From positions 1 to 64,000 of the forward strand of contig JADKBO010000030.1 of NCBI GenBank assembly GCA_016715105.1: DNA of 64,000 bases, given 5' to 3'. Made by a program: the position numbers and the translations under genes. Within the stretch, counting starts at the first letter, position 1. Each line of letters starts with the position of its first letter. The stretch is from Saprospiraceae bacterium. GTDB lineage: Bacteria > Bacteroidota > Bacteroidia > Chitinophagales > Saprospiraceae. The notes under the pieces were generated by a model. The model saw only the letters and a list, made by a program, of their open reading frames with translations, was not told the origin of the DNA and did no database searches. Below are positions 16,471 through 25,183 of the stretch, piece by piece.

Positions 16471-17246
16471 TGGCTATTATTAAATTGAATAAACAATGCC
16501 GACTTTTTAAGGTCTTCGTTTGTAAATGTATTGAGATTCTCGTTAAGAAGCACTTTTGTGAGGCTTATATTTTGTTTTGTCATCTCAAAAATCGTCTGCG
16601 ACCATTCACTTCTAGAACGATCCACCAGGTTGTTTTTAGTCTCTATGTAATCAATAAAATCGGAAAATGTTCGGTGGGTTTTTGCCTTATTTGATTTTGC
16701 CAAGCTGATCAAAAAACTGTTGCCGTTTATAAATGCCAGATCCTCAAATACATCAGTGACATCATCATTCACTTCTGTGATCAAATCAAACCACCTCCAC
16801 TCTGACAAAGAAAATAATTTCTTCAAACTTGGGAAGCTTTCAAAAATGAGCCTTCGCATCAATTTTACGTCACAAGATTTATAAAAATAAAAATACTCCA
16901 TCGAATATTTTTGAGGCATGATTCCTTTACGTAATTGCTTTTCGTGCTTCTCATACCTTTTGATGTGACCACAATAACTCTCAGCTTGGTGCTCACCTAT
17001 GCCAAATGCTGACAAGGACTGGTAAATTTTTTCCCAACGATCATTGAGTATAGCTTCATCTAGTACCCAATTCTCCTCCAGGTGCGCGTCCAAATGGTAA
17101 ATGGCGGTTTGTAGATTTTTTAGTTTTTGGTGAAATTCTACGCGCAACGCACTCGAAACAGCTGCGATGTCGTATAATTCTGAAAATCTTCTGTATGAAA
17201 ATAATTCCTCTATTTTCTGATCTAGGCTTACATCTACAGTCTGCAT
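16467..17246 (-). CDS. uncharacterised protein coupled to the TPR-AAA ATPase
   Basis: 259 residues, no signal peptide and no membrane helix; mostly helical and charged with many aromatic residues (EYFYFYKSCDVKLMRRLIFE, SEWRWFDLITEVNDD). No domain recognised. The stop overlaps the start of the AAA gene, so the two are made from one message in near-equal amounts. By analogy with other AAA-plus-adaptor pairs it may be a substrate, adaptor or anti-aggregation partner (inference). The acidic DDVTDVFEDL segment near 165 could contact the ATPase. Confidence 0.6.
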   Translation of the reverse strand: MQTVDVSLDQKIEELFSYRRFSELYDIAAVSSALRVEFHQKLKNLQTAIYHLDAHLEENWVLDEAILNDRWEKIYQSLSAFGIGEHQAESYCGHIKRYEKHEKQLRKGIMPQKYSMEYFYFYKSCDVKLMRRLIFESFPSLKKLFSLSEWRWFDLITEVNDDVTDVFEDLAFINGNSFLISLAKSNKAKTHRTFSDFIDYIETKNNLVDRSRSEWSQTIFEMTKQNISLTKVLLNENLNTFTNEDLKKSALFIQFNNSQ

Positions 17247-18236
17247 AAATTGCGCTTATATTCTGGAAAAGATAAAAGTCTGCAATTTATGCTTTTTTGA
17301 CAAAATCTTTTTGATATAGACTGCTTTATATACCAATGTCTTTCACGCTCCGACATATTCATGCAAAAAAGCAATAAGTCACAATGTTCATTGGTAGCCT
17401 TATTTCATTACAAAGGACGAGTGATAAGATAAGAAGAGTAAATCCATAGTTTTTTGGGAGAAAGTCAAAGAAAGAAGTACCTGTCTCCTAATAGATGGAT
17501 TGCGGTAAAAGACAGGCACTTCATTTCACAATAATTCTTCATGGAGCCAGTTTCAAGGGATTATAAACGGGGGCCATTTTCAAAAAAAATCTTTGTCTGT
17601 GTTTTTGTAATTATGCTTTCATAGTGTAAAAAGGGGTCGTTTCACAGACAAAGACCTTGCTGATAAAAGGTTTAGTGGTATTATGCAGCGGTACTGCGTC
17701 CTTGCAATATTTAATAGAGACGTAATACTTTGAATTAAGTCTCAATAATTCAATTTCAGATCGTCACTATATCCATATTGTAGCTTTACAAAAATAGCTA
17801 GCTAGCTTTCTTGCAAGGCAGGTCTTTCAACTCATTATCAGTTGTTAAACAACCCAAAAGAGTACCGTTGTTCAACGGTTTGCCAGCAAATGAAAGAAAT
17901 AAAGTAACCAAATTGAGACTGTTCGTGAAGCTGTTTTTTTAAAAATTCAAAGCACTTAGCTGAATGGACGTAGTTTTTACCGTCAATAAACGGTATAAGT
18001 AAAGTGGAAACAACCCAATTTTCAGAATTCATTGATAATCAGCCAATTTAGGCTCAATTTTCCCATGCATTCAATTTATTTATAGCGTAAATTTATTTGA
18101 TCAATACAGTGATTGAGTCGAGGTGATCAGGCAAAGGGATCCGGATACTTCCCTTTGCCTCACCCGATGGTTTCCAAATAGAAATGGCTGTGACTTATTT
18201 CTTTGCAGATAGTATATAAACTGGCTTCATTTATAA
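17247..18236. other. 990-base region without a convincing gene, containing inverted repeats
   Basis: Two structured sites are visible. One is a perfect 12-base inverted repeat TCTTTGTCTGTG (17590-17601) / CACAGACAAAGA (17643-17654) with 41 bases between. The other is a hairpin at 18130-18159 with 10-base arms GGCAAAGGGA / TCCCTTTGCC. A leftward 64-codon frame at 17838-18032 (contains FEFLKKQLHEQSQFGYF) is too weak to call; it could be a transposase scrap. The right end is the upstream region of the lipoprotein gene. Confidence 0.4.
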
Positions 18237-18254
18237 ATGCAAAAATCTAAAACA

Positions 18255-18920
18255 ATGAAAAAAACGCTGATCAGAACACTTATGCTTTTAACAACTTTGA
18301 TGGTACTATCTTGCAAAGAGGAAAATCCAGACGACATCATTCTCAATTACAAAGACCAAGAGTTGAAAGGGATCTCCGAAAAGACTGCAATGGACATGGC
18401 TAATGGCTATCGTGAACTTCATTTACCTGTGATCAACAGGAATTTAGACCTTGATGACACCAGATCTATGTGGTATGACCTAGAATCTTTTAAAAATTTG
18501 ATTTGGCAAATGGAAATAGCTGCAAAAAAGGTTTACAAAGATGGAGATAAACCAGCGCTCGGCATTAGAGTATATTATGGAACTTTTCCTCAAAATATTG
18601 AAGAGTATGACGATCTAGCAGGCCTTGGACCTGAATATGCCAGAACCCATGGACTAATGTTTGTGCCAACTTTTGATGATGAGGGTATCAATAAAAATTT
18701 CAATCCAATACAAAATCAAAAAGATTTTGACGCAGACCCAAACAAAAAAGCTTTTGAACCAGCTAAAATGGTCTTTAAGCTCCCAAGCTCGAATATAATT
18801 CAGTCTGACACGTTGCAGAGATCGAATTTAAGAATGAATGAAGCCCGAGAATCTTCGCAATATTATTACATTTTAGATCACGGCATAAAATGTCCAGAAG
18901 CATGTCCTGGCGGTGAATGA
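18255..18920 (+). CDS. lipoprotein of unknown function at a two-component locus
   Basis: About 221 residues from the ATG at 18255 (MKKTLIRTL); an in-frame ATG at 18237 adds six residues. The signal peptide ends in a lipobox (LMVLSCKEE), so the mature protein is lipid-anchored. The acidic/basic body (residues about 30-200) contains ALGIRVYYGTFP and HGLMFVPTFDD, and the end HGIKCPEACPGGE holds a Cys pair. No family recognised. It lies 150 bases before a membrane protein that overlaps a histidine kinase gene, so it could be an input or output of that signalling system (inference from order only). Confidence 0.6.
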   Translation: MKKTLIRTLMLLTTLMVLSCKEENPDDIILNYKDQELKGISEKTAMDMANGYRELHLPVINRNLDLDDTRSMWYDLESFKNLIWQMEIAAKKVYKDGDKPALGIRVYYGTFPQNIEEYDDLAGLGPEYARTHGLMFVPTFDDEGINKNFNPIQNQKDFDADPNKKAFEPAKMVFKLPSSNIIQSDTLQRSNLRMNEARESSQYYYILDHGIKCPEACPGGE

Positions 18921-19069
18921 TTTTAAAATATTAATGTAATTAATTATACAATTATAAATGGTTTACTGCTTGATTGATTAAATTGTGTTACTATTTGTTT
19001 TTCGCATAATTCACGTTTATGAAATAATCAATATTCAATCTTTTTTTACCAAACCCCAACTTCATTTAA

Positions 19070-19729
19070 ATGTTATATTGGTACTTTAATTTTCTTGCCA
19101 TTTATATCCTCATTGCAGGGTTGCTTGGAGCATGGAAATGGAATACGTTGGAAAAATCACATTGGAAACATTTTTCCATTTATCTCATCATCATTGGACT
19201 TGTCCAAACTTTGGGTATATTTTTAATCAAATATGATTTGAACAATGTCAATAATTTGATCGTAGATTATGGCGTCATTCCTTTTGAATTTCTTTTTATA
19301 TATTATTTATACTACAAAGAAGCCGAAACAACATTTGCCAAAAATTTATCTATCATTAGTGCAATTGGTTATGTGCTTTCTTTTGCTATACAGTTGCTAT
19401 TATTGAGATCAAAAAGTGCCTACGCTTTTTTTTCTTTTTCTTATTTAATGGGTAACATTTTTCTTGCAAGTATTATTTTGACCTATTTTTGGAATCTGAT
19501 ACTTTCAAACAAAATATTGGATTTCAAAAAAGAAAGAATGTTTTGGGTGAGTTTTGGGATGTTGATTTTCTGGCTAGGTACCTTACCATTTTTTGGACTT
19601 TACAATTATCTGTTTTCAAATTTCCGCCCTATTTTTAGTTTCTATTACAAGATTATGTTTATATTGAATTACGTCATGTACTCATTTTTCATTTATAGTT
19701 TTATATGGATCAAAAAGAAGAACTCGTAA
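19070..19729 (+). CDS. polytopic membrane protein overlapping the histidine kinase
   Basis: 219 residues with about seven hydrophobic helices and short loops, ending in a basic IWIKKKNS tail. There are no catalytic motifs. Its last 25 bases overlap the start of the histidine kinase gene, so the two are translationally linked. A likely role is the sensing module for the kinase, which itself has only one membrane helix (inference). Separate 7-helix sensors next to kinases occur in this phylum, but the family here is not recognised. Confidence 0.65.
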   Translation: MLYWYFNFLAIYILIAGLLGAWKWNTLEKSHWKHFSIYLIIIGLVQTLGIFLIKYDLNNVNNLIVDYGVIPFEFLFIYYLYYKEAETTFAKNLSIISAIGYVLSFAIQLLLLRSKSAYAFFSFSYLMGNIFLASIILTYFWNLILSNKILDFKKERMFWVSFGMLIFWLGTLPFFGLYNYLFSNFRPIFSFYYKIMFILNYVMYSFFIYSFIWIKKKNS

Positions 19730-20505
19730 TTTTCATTATTCTGATCTCTGTCGTTTTGATGATTCTGATCGGTGGTGTCATTGCTTTTCTTTACCAATAT
19801 CGCAAAAGGCGGATCACACACATTGCCGAAATAACGGTGCTTGATGAACAACACAAACAAGCTTTGCTTACCGCTCAAATCGACATTCAAAAAGAAACGA
19901 TGATGGAAATCGGTAAAGAATTGCACGACAATGTTGGCCAAAAAGTGACCCTTGCTTCCATTTATTTGCAACAAATTCCTTACAAACACGAAGAGAATCC
20001 TGCATTGTCTAGCCAGATAACTGAAGTAAATGTGATGCTCAACGAATTACTCACAGAATTGCGACATTTGTCAAAATCATTGGTAGAACAAGAAAATCTC
20101 ACGGGTGATTTTTATAATATCTTAAAAACAGAATTTCAAAAAATAGAAAGCCTCACACACCTAAAAATCAATTTTAAAAATGAATATAAGAAGATCGATC
20201 TTTGGACATTGAAGGAACGCAACGCCATTTTTCGGATTATACAGGAATTCATTCAAAACAGTCTGAAGCATGGTAAAGCAAAATCTTTAGATATTGTCAT
20301 TTCTGAGGAAGGTAAAAATGCAGTCATCACGGCTAAAGACGACGGCATTGGATTTGACAAAGAACAAGTGACCATGGGCATTGGCATTACCAACCTCAAA
20401 AGGAGAGCCTTGGATATTGGTGGTACTTTTTCTATAGATTCTACTCCTGGTGTCGGCACCAAAATAGCAGTAATGATTCCTCCAAAAGGAATTGAAAGTG
20501 AATGA
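19705..20505 (+). CDS. sensor histidine kinase, NarL/LiaS type (HisKA_3)
   Basis: 266 residues. One N-terminal membrane helix (about 8-30), a coiled linker (about 38-68), then the phosphoacceptor box MEIGKELHDNVGQK with H74. The C-terminal HATPase_c domain has the N-box QEFIQNSLKHGKAK, the G1 box DDGIGFD and the G2 region GIGITNLKRRA. The extracytoplasmic sensor is almost absent, consistent with sensing through the overlapping membrane protein. The partner response regulator follows 43 bases downstream. Confidence 0.9.
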   Translation: MDQKEELVIFIILISVVLMILIGGVIAFLYQYRKRRITHIAEITVLDEQHKQALLTAQIDIQKETMMEIGKELHDNVGQKVTLASIYLQQIPYKHEENPALSSQITEVNVMLNELLTELRHLSKSLVEQENLTGDFYNILKTEFQKIESLTHLKINFKNEYKKIDLWTLKERNAIFRIIQEFIQNSLKHGKAKSLDIVISEEGKNAVITAKDDGIGFDKEQVTMGIGITNLKRRALDIGGTFSIDSTPGVGTKIAVMIPPKGIESE

Positions 20506-20548
20506 ATTAAAATTGAATTGTTTGCATCATGATACAAATGATAAATAG

Positions 20549-21193
20549 ATGAAGCATTCCATAGTTGTCGTTGATGATCACTTGCTGATAGCCAAAGCAA
20601 TCAGTGCCATCATCAATCAGTTTTCAAACTTTCATGTCATGTATGAAGTTGAAAATGGCAGCCTATTGGATGAAAAATTCAAATTAAAGTCAAACATTCC
20701 AGAAATCATTCTCCTCGATATTTCCATGCCAGTTATGGATGGATTTGAAACTGCCATCTGGTTACGAGAAAACTATCCCCAAGTTTTGGTCATGGCGCTT
20801 TCTGTCCAAGATGATGAAAATTCTTTACTGAGAATGGTTCGCAATGGTGCCAAAGGTTACTTGGTCAAAAACACTCACCCGCGTCAATTGGAAGAAGCGC
20901 TAAATGCCTTGATCGAGCACAAATTATACTTTCCCGAATGGGCCAATAAAATGTTTCTCAATGCCATCAAAGGAGAATCTTCTTTCCACGATGAAGTAAA
21001 AATGAGCGATCGGGAAACAGAATTTATGAAACATGTTTGCTCAGAAATGTCCTACAAAGAAATCTCAGAAATCATGTATTGTAGTCCGCGAACAGTAGAA
21101 GGCTACCGAGATACCTTATTCGAAAAATTTGGTGTCCGCACTCGGGTTGGCCTTGCAGTTGTTGCCATTAAATTGGGGATATGTAAGGTTTGA
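20549..21193 (+). CDS. response regulator, receiver plus LuxR-type HTH
   Basis: 214 residues. Receiver domain 1-120 with acidic pair D9/D10, phosphoacceptor D57 in ILLDISMPVMDG, switch serine/threonine in MALSVQD and K106 region GYLVKN. A LuxR/NarL helix-turn-helix covers about 148-210 (DRETEFMKHVCSEMSYKEIS, then SPRTVEGYRDTLFEKFGV). It is the cognate regulator of the kinase just upstream and should bind DNA as a dimer after phosphorylation. The target is unknown; the local lipoprotein operon is a natural first guess. Confidence 0.92.
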   Translation: MKHSIVVVDDHLLIAKAISAIINQFSNFHVMYEVENGSLLDEKFKLKSNIPEIILLDISMPVMDGFETAIWLRENYPQVLVMALSVQDDENSLLRMVRNGAKGYLVKNTHPRQLEEALNALIEHKLYFPEWANKMFLNAIKGESSFHDEVKMSDRETEFMKHVCSEMSYKEISEIMYCSPRTVEGYRDTLFEKFGVRTRVGLAVVAIKLGICKV

Positions 21194-21195
21194 AA

Positions 21196-21328
21196 GACGG
21201 AAATCGGAAATCGGAAATCGGAGGACGGAAATCGGAGACCGGAGACCGGAATTTTGAAAAGCTGGTGGTTGCGTCCCGAAGCCCGGGCCCATTCCCCCAC
21301 CCAAAAAAAAAAAAAAAACCCCCCCCCC
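21196..21328. repeat. short GGAAATC-type tandem repeats followed by A16-C10 homopolymers
   Basis: 21198-21250 holds imperfect tandem copies of GGAAATCGGA and GGAGACC. After an unusually GC-rich stretch (CCCGAAGCCCGGGCCCATTC) comes an A run of 16 (21303-21318) directly followed by a C run of 10 (21319-21328). It lies between the response regulator and the LOG gene. It may be a length-variable tract or an assembly artefact. Confidence 0.6.
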
Positions 21329-21408
21329 TTTCTTCAAAACATTGTACATTTTCACCGCGCTGAAATACCTTTGATGAATGTCAATCAAAAGAATATAAAT
21401 CAACTTTT

Positions 21409-21990
21409 ATGCAAAACATTGTTGTCTTCTGTGGCTCAAGCGCTGGAAATGATCCCCAATTTGAGAACCAAGCTAGACAATTGGGACAAACTTTGGCTTT
21501 GAACGGCATCGGTTTGGTGTACGGTGGGGCTAAGGTTGGCTTGATGGGAGCCGTGGCCAGTGGAGCACTTGAAGGTGGCGGCAAAGTAATCGGAGTACTC
21601 CCCAATTTCCTTCGTTCTAAAGAAATTGCACATCAAGGACTCACCCAACTTATTACTGTAGAAAGTATGCACGAACGCAAATTAAAAATGAGTGAGTTGT
21701 GCGATGGTGTGATTGCATTGCCTGGCGGTTTTGGCACTCTTGAAGAATTTTTTGAAATGCTTACCTGGGCTCAATTGGGTTTACACAAAAAACCGATGGG
21801 CATTTTGAATACCGCAGGCTACTTTGATCACCTCATTATTTTTCTCGATCACATGATGATTTCGGGTCTTTTGAAACCAGAAAATCGCACCATGATTTTG
21901 ATTTCAGAAGACATTGACGACTTGCTTTTACAAATGAAAAATTACGTTCCACCGACGGTTGGTAAATGGATCGAAAAATCAAATACCTGA
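21409..21990 (+). CDS. LOG family protein (cytokinin riboside 5'-monophosphate phosphoribohydrolase type)
   Basis: 193 residues covering the whole family length. The lysine-decarboxylase-like/LOG fold motifs are present: FCGSS at 8-11, GLVYGGAKVGLMG at 35-47, and the signature PGGFGTLEE at 105-113 with the upstream ERKLKM segment that completes the active site. These enzymes cut the N-glycosidic bond of nucleoside 5'-monophosphates. In bacteria the natural substrate is often unclear (AMP and relatives). The gene lies about 60 bases before an HD phosphohydrolase on the same strand, possibly co-transcribed nucleotide housekeeping. Confidence 0.9.
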   Translation: MQNIVVFCGSSAGNDPQFENQARQLGQTLALNGIGLVYGGAKVGLMGAVASGALEGGGKVIGVLPNFLRSKEIAHQGLTQLITVESMHERKLKMSELCDGVIALPGGFGTLEEFFEMLTWAQLGLHKKPMGILNTAGYFDHLIIFLDHMMISGLLKPENRTMILISEDIDDLLLQMKNYVPPTVGKWIEKSNT

Positions 21991-22051
21991 TTTACAATAT
22001 TTCTTCACTCAATCGCATTACAGACTTCGCCAGTTTTTCTATCTTCGCCCT

Positions 22052-22717
22052 ATGAACATATTAGAAACTAATATCATATCTCATGCTATTGCTTTTGTAA
22101 AAAACGCTCATGCAGATGCTGAGGCCGGACACGACTGGCTGCACATTGAGCGGGTTTTACACAATGCACTAAAAATTGGTGAAGCTGAAAATGTCGATAT
22201 GACGGTAGTAATTTTGGCGGTACTTTTGCATGACATCGCAGATGCAAAATTCCACGATGGAGACGAAACAATAGGGCCCAGAAAAACCAAAGCTTATTTA
22301 GAATCCCAAAACATAGCTCCCAAAACGATAGATCACGTAGTTGCCATTGTTGAAAATATGTCCTATCGTAAAAGTCTGGGCAAATTGAGTTTTCAATCTC
22401 GTGAATTGGAAGTGGTGCAAGACGCGGATCGCTTGGATGCTATTGGTGCTATTGGCATTGCAAGGGCCTTCAGTTATGGTGGATTCAAAGGTAGACCGTT
22501 TTATGATGAAGATCATGTCGCTTTGAGTAATATGACGCAAGAACAATATCAAAAATCCCAAGCAGCAACCATCAATCACTTTTATGAAAAGTTACTTCTG
22601 CTAAAGGATAAAATGAATACAGAAACAGGTCGAGCAATGGCACAAAACCGACACAACTTTATGCTGATGTATTTGGAACAATTTTATGAAGAAAGTGGCA
22701 TTCAGCCATTAGGGTAG
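22052..22717 (+). CDS. HD-domain phosphohydrolase
   Basis: 221 residues from ATG 22052; a longer frame begins at 21959 inside the LOG gene but its extra residues are not family-like. HD metal ligands are in order: GHDWLHIERV (H31), LLHDIADAKFHD (H60/D61) and VQDADRLDAIGAIGIAR (aspartate near 123-128). This matches the YedJ/YpgQ-like group of small HD hydrolases acting on nucleotides or related phosphates. No second domain is seen. The substrate cannot be predicted from the sequence. Confidence 0.88.
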   Translation: MNILETNIISHAIAFVKNAHADAEAGHDWLHIERVLHNALKIGEAENVDMTVVILAVLLHDIADAKFHDGDETIGPRKTKAYLESQNIAPKTIDHVVAIVENMSYRKSLGKLSFQSRELEVVQDADRLDAIGAIGIARAFSYGGFKGRPFYDEDHVALSNMTQEQYQKSQAATINHFYEKLLLLKDKMNTETGRAMAQNRHNFMLMYLEQFYEESGIQPLG

Positions 22718-22792
22718 CCTAAAACCAATGAATTAAACTTTGTCCGAAAATATTGGGTGACTATTTTAAAGAATTTTCTAGTTCTTGTTGCC

Positions 22793-22800
22793 TATATTTG
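22793..22800 (+). promoter_or_regulatory. candidate -7 box (TATATTTG) before the carboxylesterase gene
   Basis: It matches TAnnTTTG and ends 18 bases before the ATG. No well-placed TTG -33 element is seen, so only half of the Bacteroidota promoter is supported. Confidence 0.3.
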
Positions 22801-22818
22801 AAATTCAAATTTTAAATC

Positions 22819-24354
22819 ATGCCACAACCACAGCCCAAATTTTATACTTCTGTTTGCCTATTTTTATGTTTGATAACCAGTTTCTGGAGCACATCTCTTT
22901 ATGGCCAAGTTCCAATTATACAAACAGATAAAGGTAAAGTTTCAGGCTATACCGAAGATGGTTTGATGATTTTCAAAAGTATTCCTTTTGCAAAACCGCC
23001 TATGGGATCACTCAGATGGAAAGCACCAGTGCCGGCAGAATCTTGGACAGATACATTGGAGTGTAAAGTTTTTGCAGCAAGTCCGATGCAAAACGACCCC
23101 AAACCATTTTACTGTTGGTCTGAGGAGTTCATTGCTCCGCCAGAACCTTTGAGCGAAGATTGTTTATACCTTAATGTTTGGACAAAAGATACCCAAAAGA
23201 AAAAGCCTGTAGTTATGTGGATTTATGGTGGAGGGCTCAATTCCGGATCTGCAGCTTGTGATATTTATGATGGAGCAAATTATGCTAAAGAGGACATTGT
23301 TTTTGTCAGTATCAATTACCGTGTGAATATATTTGGGTTTTTTGCTCACGCTGATTTAACAAAAGAAGGCAGTGGCAAAGGTGTTTGCAATTTTGGACTT
23401 TTGGATCAGGTTGCTGCACTTCAGTGGATAAAGCAAAACATTGCAGCTTTTGGCGGTGACCCTGGTAATGTAACCATCATCGGTCAATCGGCAGGTTCAT
23501 TTTCTGTCCACGCACTCGTAGCTTCACCTTTAGCAAAAGGTTTATTCCACAAAGCCATAGGCCATAGTGGCGGACTTTTGGGAACTGGCAGAGGTACTCC
23601 CCTCTCCGTAGCCGAAGCAAATGGTAAGAAATTGACAGACCAGGTAGGTATGAGTGTAAATCAAATGCGACAAATGCATGGTTCTGACTTACTCAAGTTG
23701 GTAGGAAAATACAATCCACCTTATACTCCAGTTTTGGATGGATATATGTTGCCAGAAAACTTGGAAGATCATTTCAAAGCGGGTAAACACAATGATGTAC
23801 CAATGTTAGCCGGTTGGGTGACGGGTGATGGAAGTTTGGGTAATGCACCAAAAATCACTACAACTGAATACACCGCGAATAGTGAGAAAAATTATGGTGA
23901 AAAATCAGCAGCGCACCTCAAACTATTTCCAGGAAGAACAGACGAAGAGGCTCTTTCTTCAATGATCAAATTGAGGATGATCGGTTTTGCAGTCTTGCCT
24001 GCCATTCTGGTTGCTGAAGCCAATGATAGTCCTGTTTTTATATATGAATTTGATCATGTTCCAACTGACAAACCAGGATTTCCAAATTACGGGGCTTTTC
24101 ATACTGCAGAAGTGCCGTTTGCCTTGCAAACCTTACATACTTGGGATCGACCATGGAAGCAAATTGACTTCCAAATGCAGGACATCATGAGTGCTTATTG
24201 GATCAATTTTATCACATCTGGTGACCCGAATGGTAAAGGCCTTAGCAAATGGAAGGCATACGATTTGAAGAAGAAAAATGTCTTACAGCTCAACACTAAA
24301 CCAAAGGGCAAGGCAAAATTACATGCTGATAAGATTGACTTTTTGAGAAAGTAA
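22819..24354 (+). CDS. type-B carboxylesterase/lipase family protein, secreted
   Basis: 511 residues. Signal peptide to about residue 29 (LITSFWSTSLYGQ). Carboxylesterase type B landmarks: IPFAKPP, oxyanion loop MWIYGGGLNSGS, the first disulfide-type Cys pair, the nucleophile elbow GQSAGS with S224, and the catalytic-histidine segment YGAFHTAEVPFAL. Size and order are complete, so activity on short-chain or aromatic esters is expected. A T9SS tail is not seen. Acting outside the cytoplasm, it may remove acyl groups from plant polymers like the GH10 nearby, but it is not in the same operon. Confidence 0.88.
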   Translation: MPQPQPKFYTSVCLFLCLITSFWSTSLYGQVPIIQTDKGKVSGYTEDGLMIFKSIPFAKPPMGSLRWKAPVPAESWTDTLECKVFAASPMQNDPKPFYCWSEEFIAPPEPLSEDCLYLNVWTKDTQKKKPVVMWIYGGGLNSGSAACDIYDGANYAKEDIVFVSINYRVNIFGFFAHADLTKEGSGKGVCNFGLLDQVAALQWIKQNIAAFGGDPGNVTIIGQSAGSFSVHALVASPLAKGLFHKAIGHSGGLLGTGRGTPLSVAEANGKKLTDQVGMSVNQMRQMHGSDLLKLVGKYNPPYTPVLDGYMLPENLEDHFKAGKHNDVPMLAGWVTGDGSLGNAPKITTTEYTANSEKNYGEKSAAHLKLFPGRTDEEALSSMIKLRMIGFAVLPAILVAEANDSPVFIYEFDHVPTDKPGFPNYGAFHTAEVPFALQTLHTWDRPWKQIDFQMQDIMSAYWINFITSGDPNGKGLSKWKAYDLKKKNVLQLNTKPKGKAKLHADKIDFLRK

Positions 24355-24379
24355 ATGATGGTATTGGAATTGCCTTGTT

Positions 24380-25040
24380 GACTGTGAAATTCAGTTCGCT
24401 GTAAGCAGTTTACAGCCAAATCAATTTGACTTTCCACTAAGCATTTTCATACAGATAGGAGAATGCCCAGTGGACTGCGAACTTTAGTTCGCTGTAAAAA
24501 ACATACGGTCATTGTCAAATTGCATCAATTTACTGAAAGGAGAATGCCCAGTGGACTGCGAACTTCAGTTCGCTGTAAGCAGTTTACAGCCAAATCAATT
24601 TGGCTTTCCACAAAGCATTCTTTAGCGTTTAAATACCACACCCATCAGCAAGACAAATTAGCATTAACATTTATGGTTTGTGCTCCATGTTTAAAATGGA
24701 TCATTCCTATGGAACTCAACTTACTCGTTTATTTATCACCAGGATTGAAATCCTAGGCTAAGATATGTATCGAGGCGCTGCCTCTGCTTATGCAATTACC
24801 GGTGCAAAGCGAACTTTAATTCGCTTTAAAAACAAACAGTCATTTTCAAATTGCTTCAATTTACAGATAGCAGAATGCCCAGTGGACTGCGAACTTTAGT
24901 TCGCTGAAACAATCTTACAGCCAAATCAATTTTCCTATCCGCAAATTATTGTCATATCGCATCAATTCACAAAGAGGAAGAGACATTCATCAACCAAAAT
25001 GCCCAGTGGACTGCGAACTTCAGTTCGCTGTAACAAGTTT
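24380..25040 (+). repeat. cluster of six copies of a palindrome-centred intergenic repeat
   Basis: A unit of about 80 bases with core AATGCCCAGTGGACTGCGAA and the palindrome GCGAACTTCAGTTCGC recurs. Clear copies start at 24462, 24543, 24874 and 24998. Weaker copies are near 24380 and 24815. Some units continue with TTTACAGCCAAATCAATTT, others with CATTTTCAAATTGC(A/T)TCAATTTA. Spacing is irregular (81, 331, 124), so this is not a CRISPR. No gene is seen in the 830 bases between the esterase and the next gene. Confidence 0.75.
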
Positions 25041-25144
25041 TGAGCAAATAAATTTGGCACCCTCAATTCTTTCTAATAAAGTAATTTGCCATAAAGAATC
25101 CATGAGACAATTATATTCCAATAAAAATCTTACTTCTGGTTAAA

Positions 25145-25152
25145 TAAATTTG
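25145..25152 (+). promoter_or_regulatory. candidate -7 box (TAAATTTG) before the sterol desaturase-like gene
   Basis: It fits TAnnTTTG and ends 31 bases before the ATG at 25184. A second, weaker GATATTTG lies just after it. No matching -33 TTG. Confidence 0.25.
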
Positions 25153-25183
25153 CAGATATTTGTAAAACCAAATTTTAATTGTC

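Noticed and set aside
17838..18032. Leftward 64-codon frame, possible transposase scrap
   Set aside because: Too short, without a recognised motif or a repeat copy to support it. Mentioned only in the gap entry.
21254..21502. Rightward frame across the A/C homopolymers
   Set aside because: It depends on the exact length of the homopolymers and overlaps the LOG gene in another frame.
24463..24756. 97-codon frame with repeated MPSGLRT motifs
   Set aside because: It simply translates the intergenic palindromic repeat; the repeat copies elsewhere in the gap do not keep the frame.
24380..25040. Possible CRISPR or tandem satellite
   Set aside because: Spacing of 81, 331 and 124 bases is irregular and parts between copies are themselves repeated.
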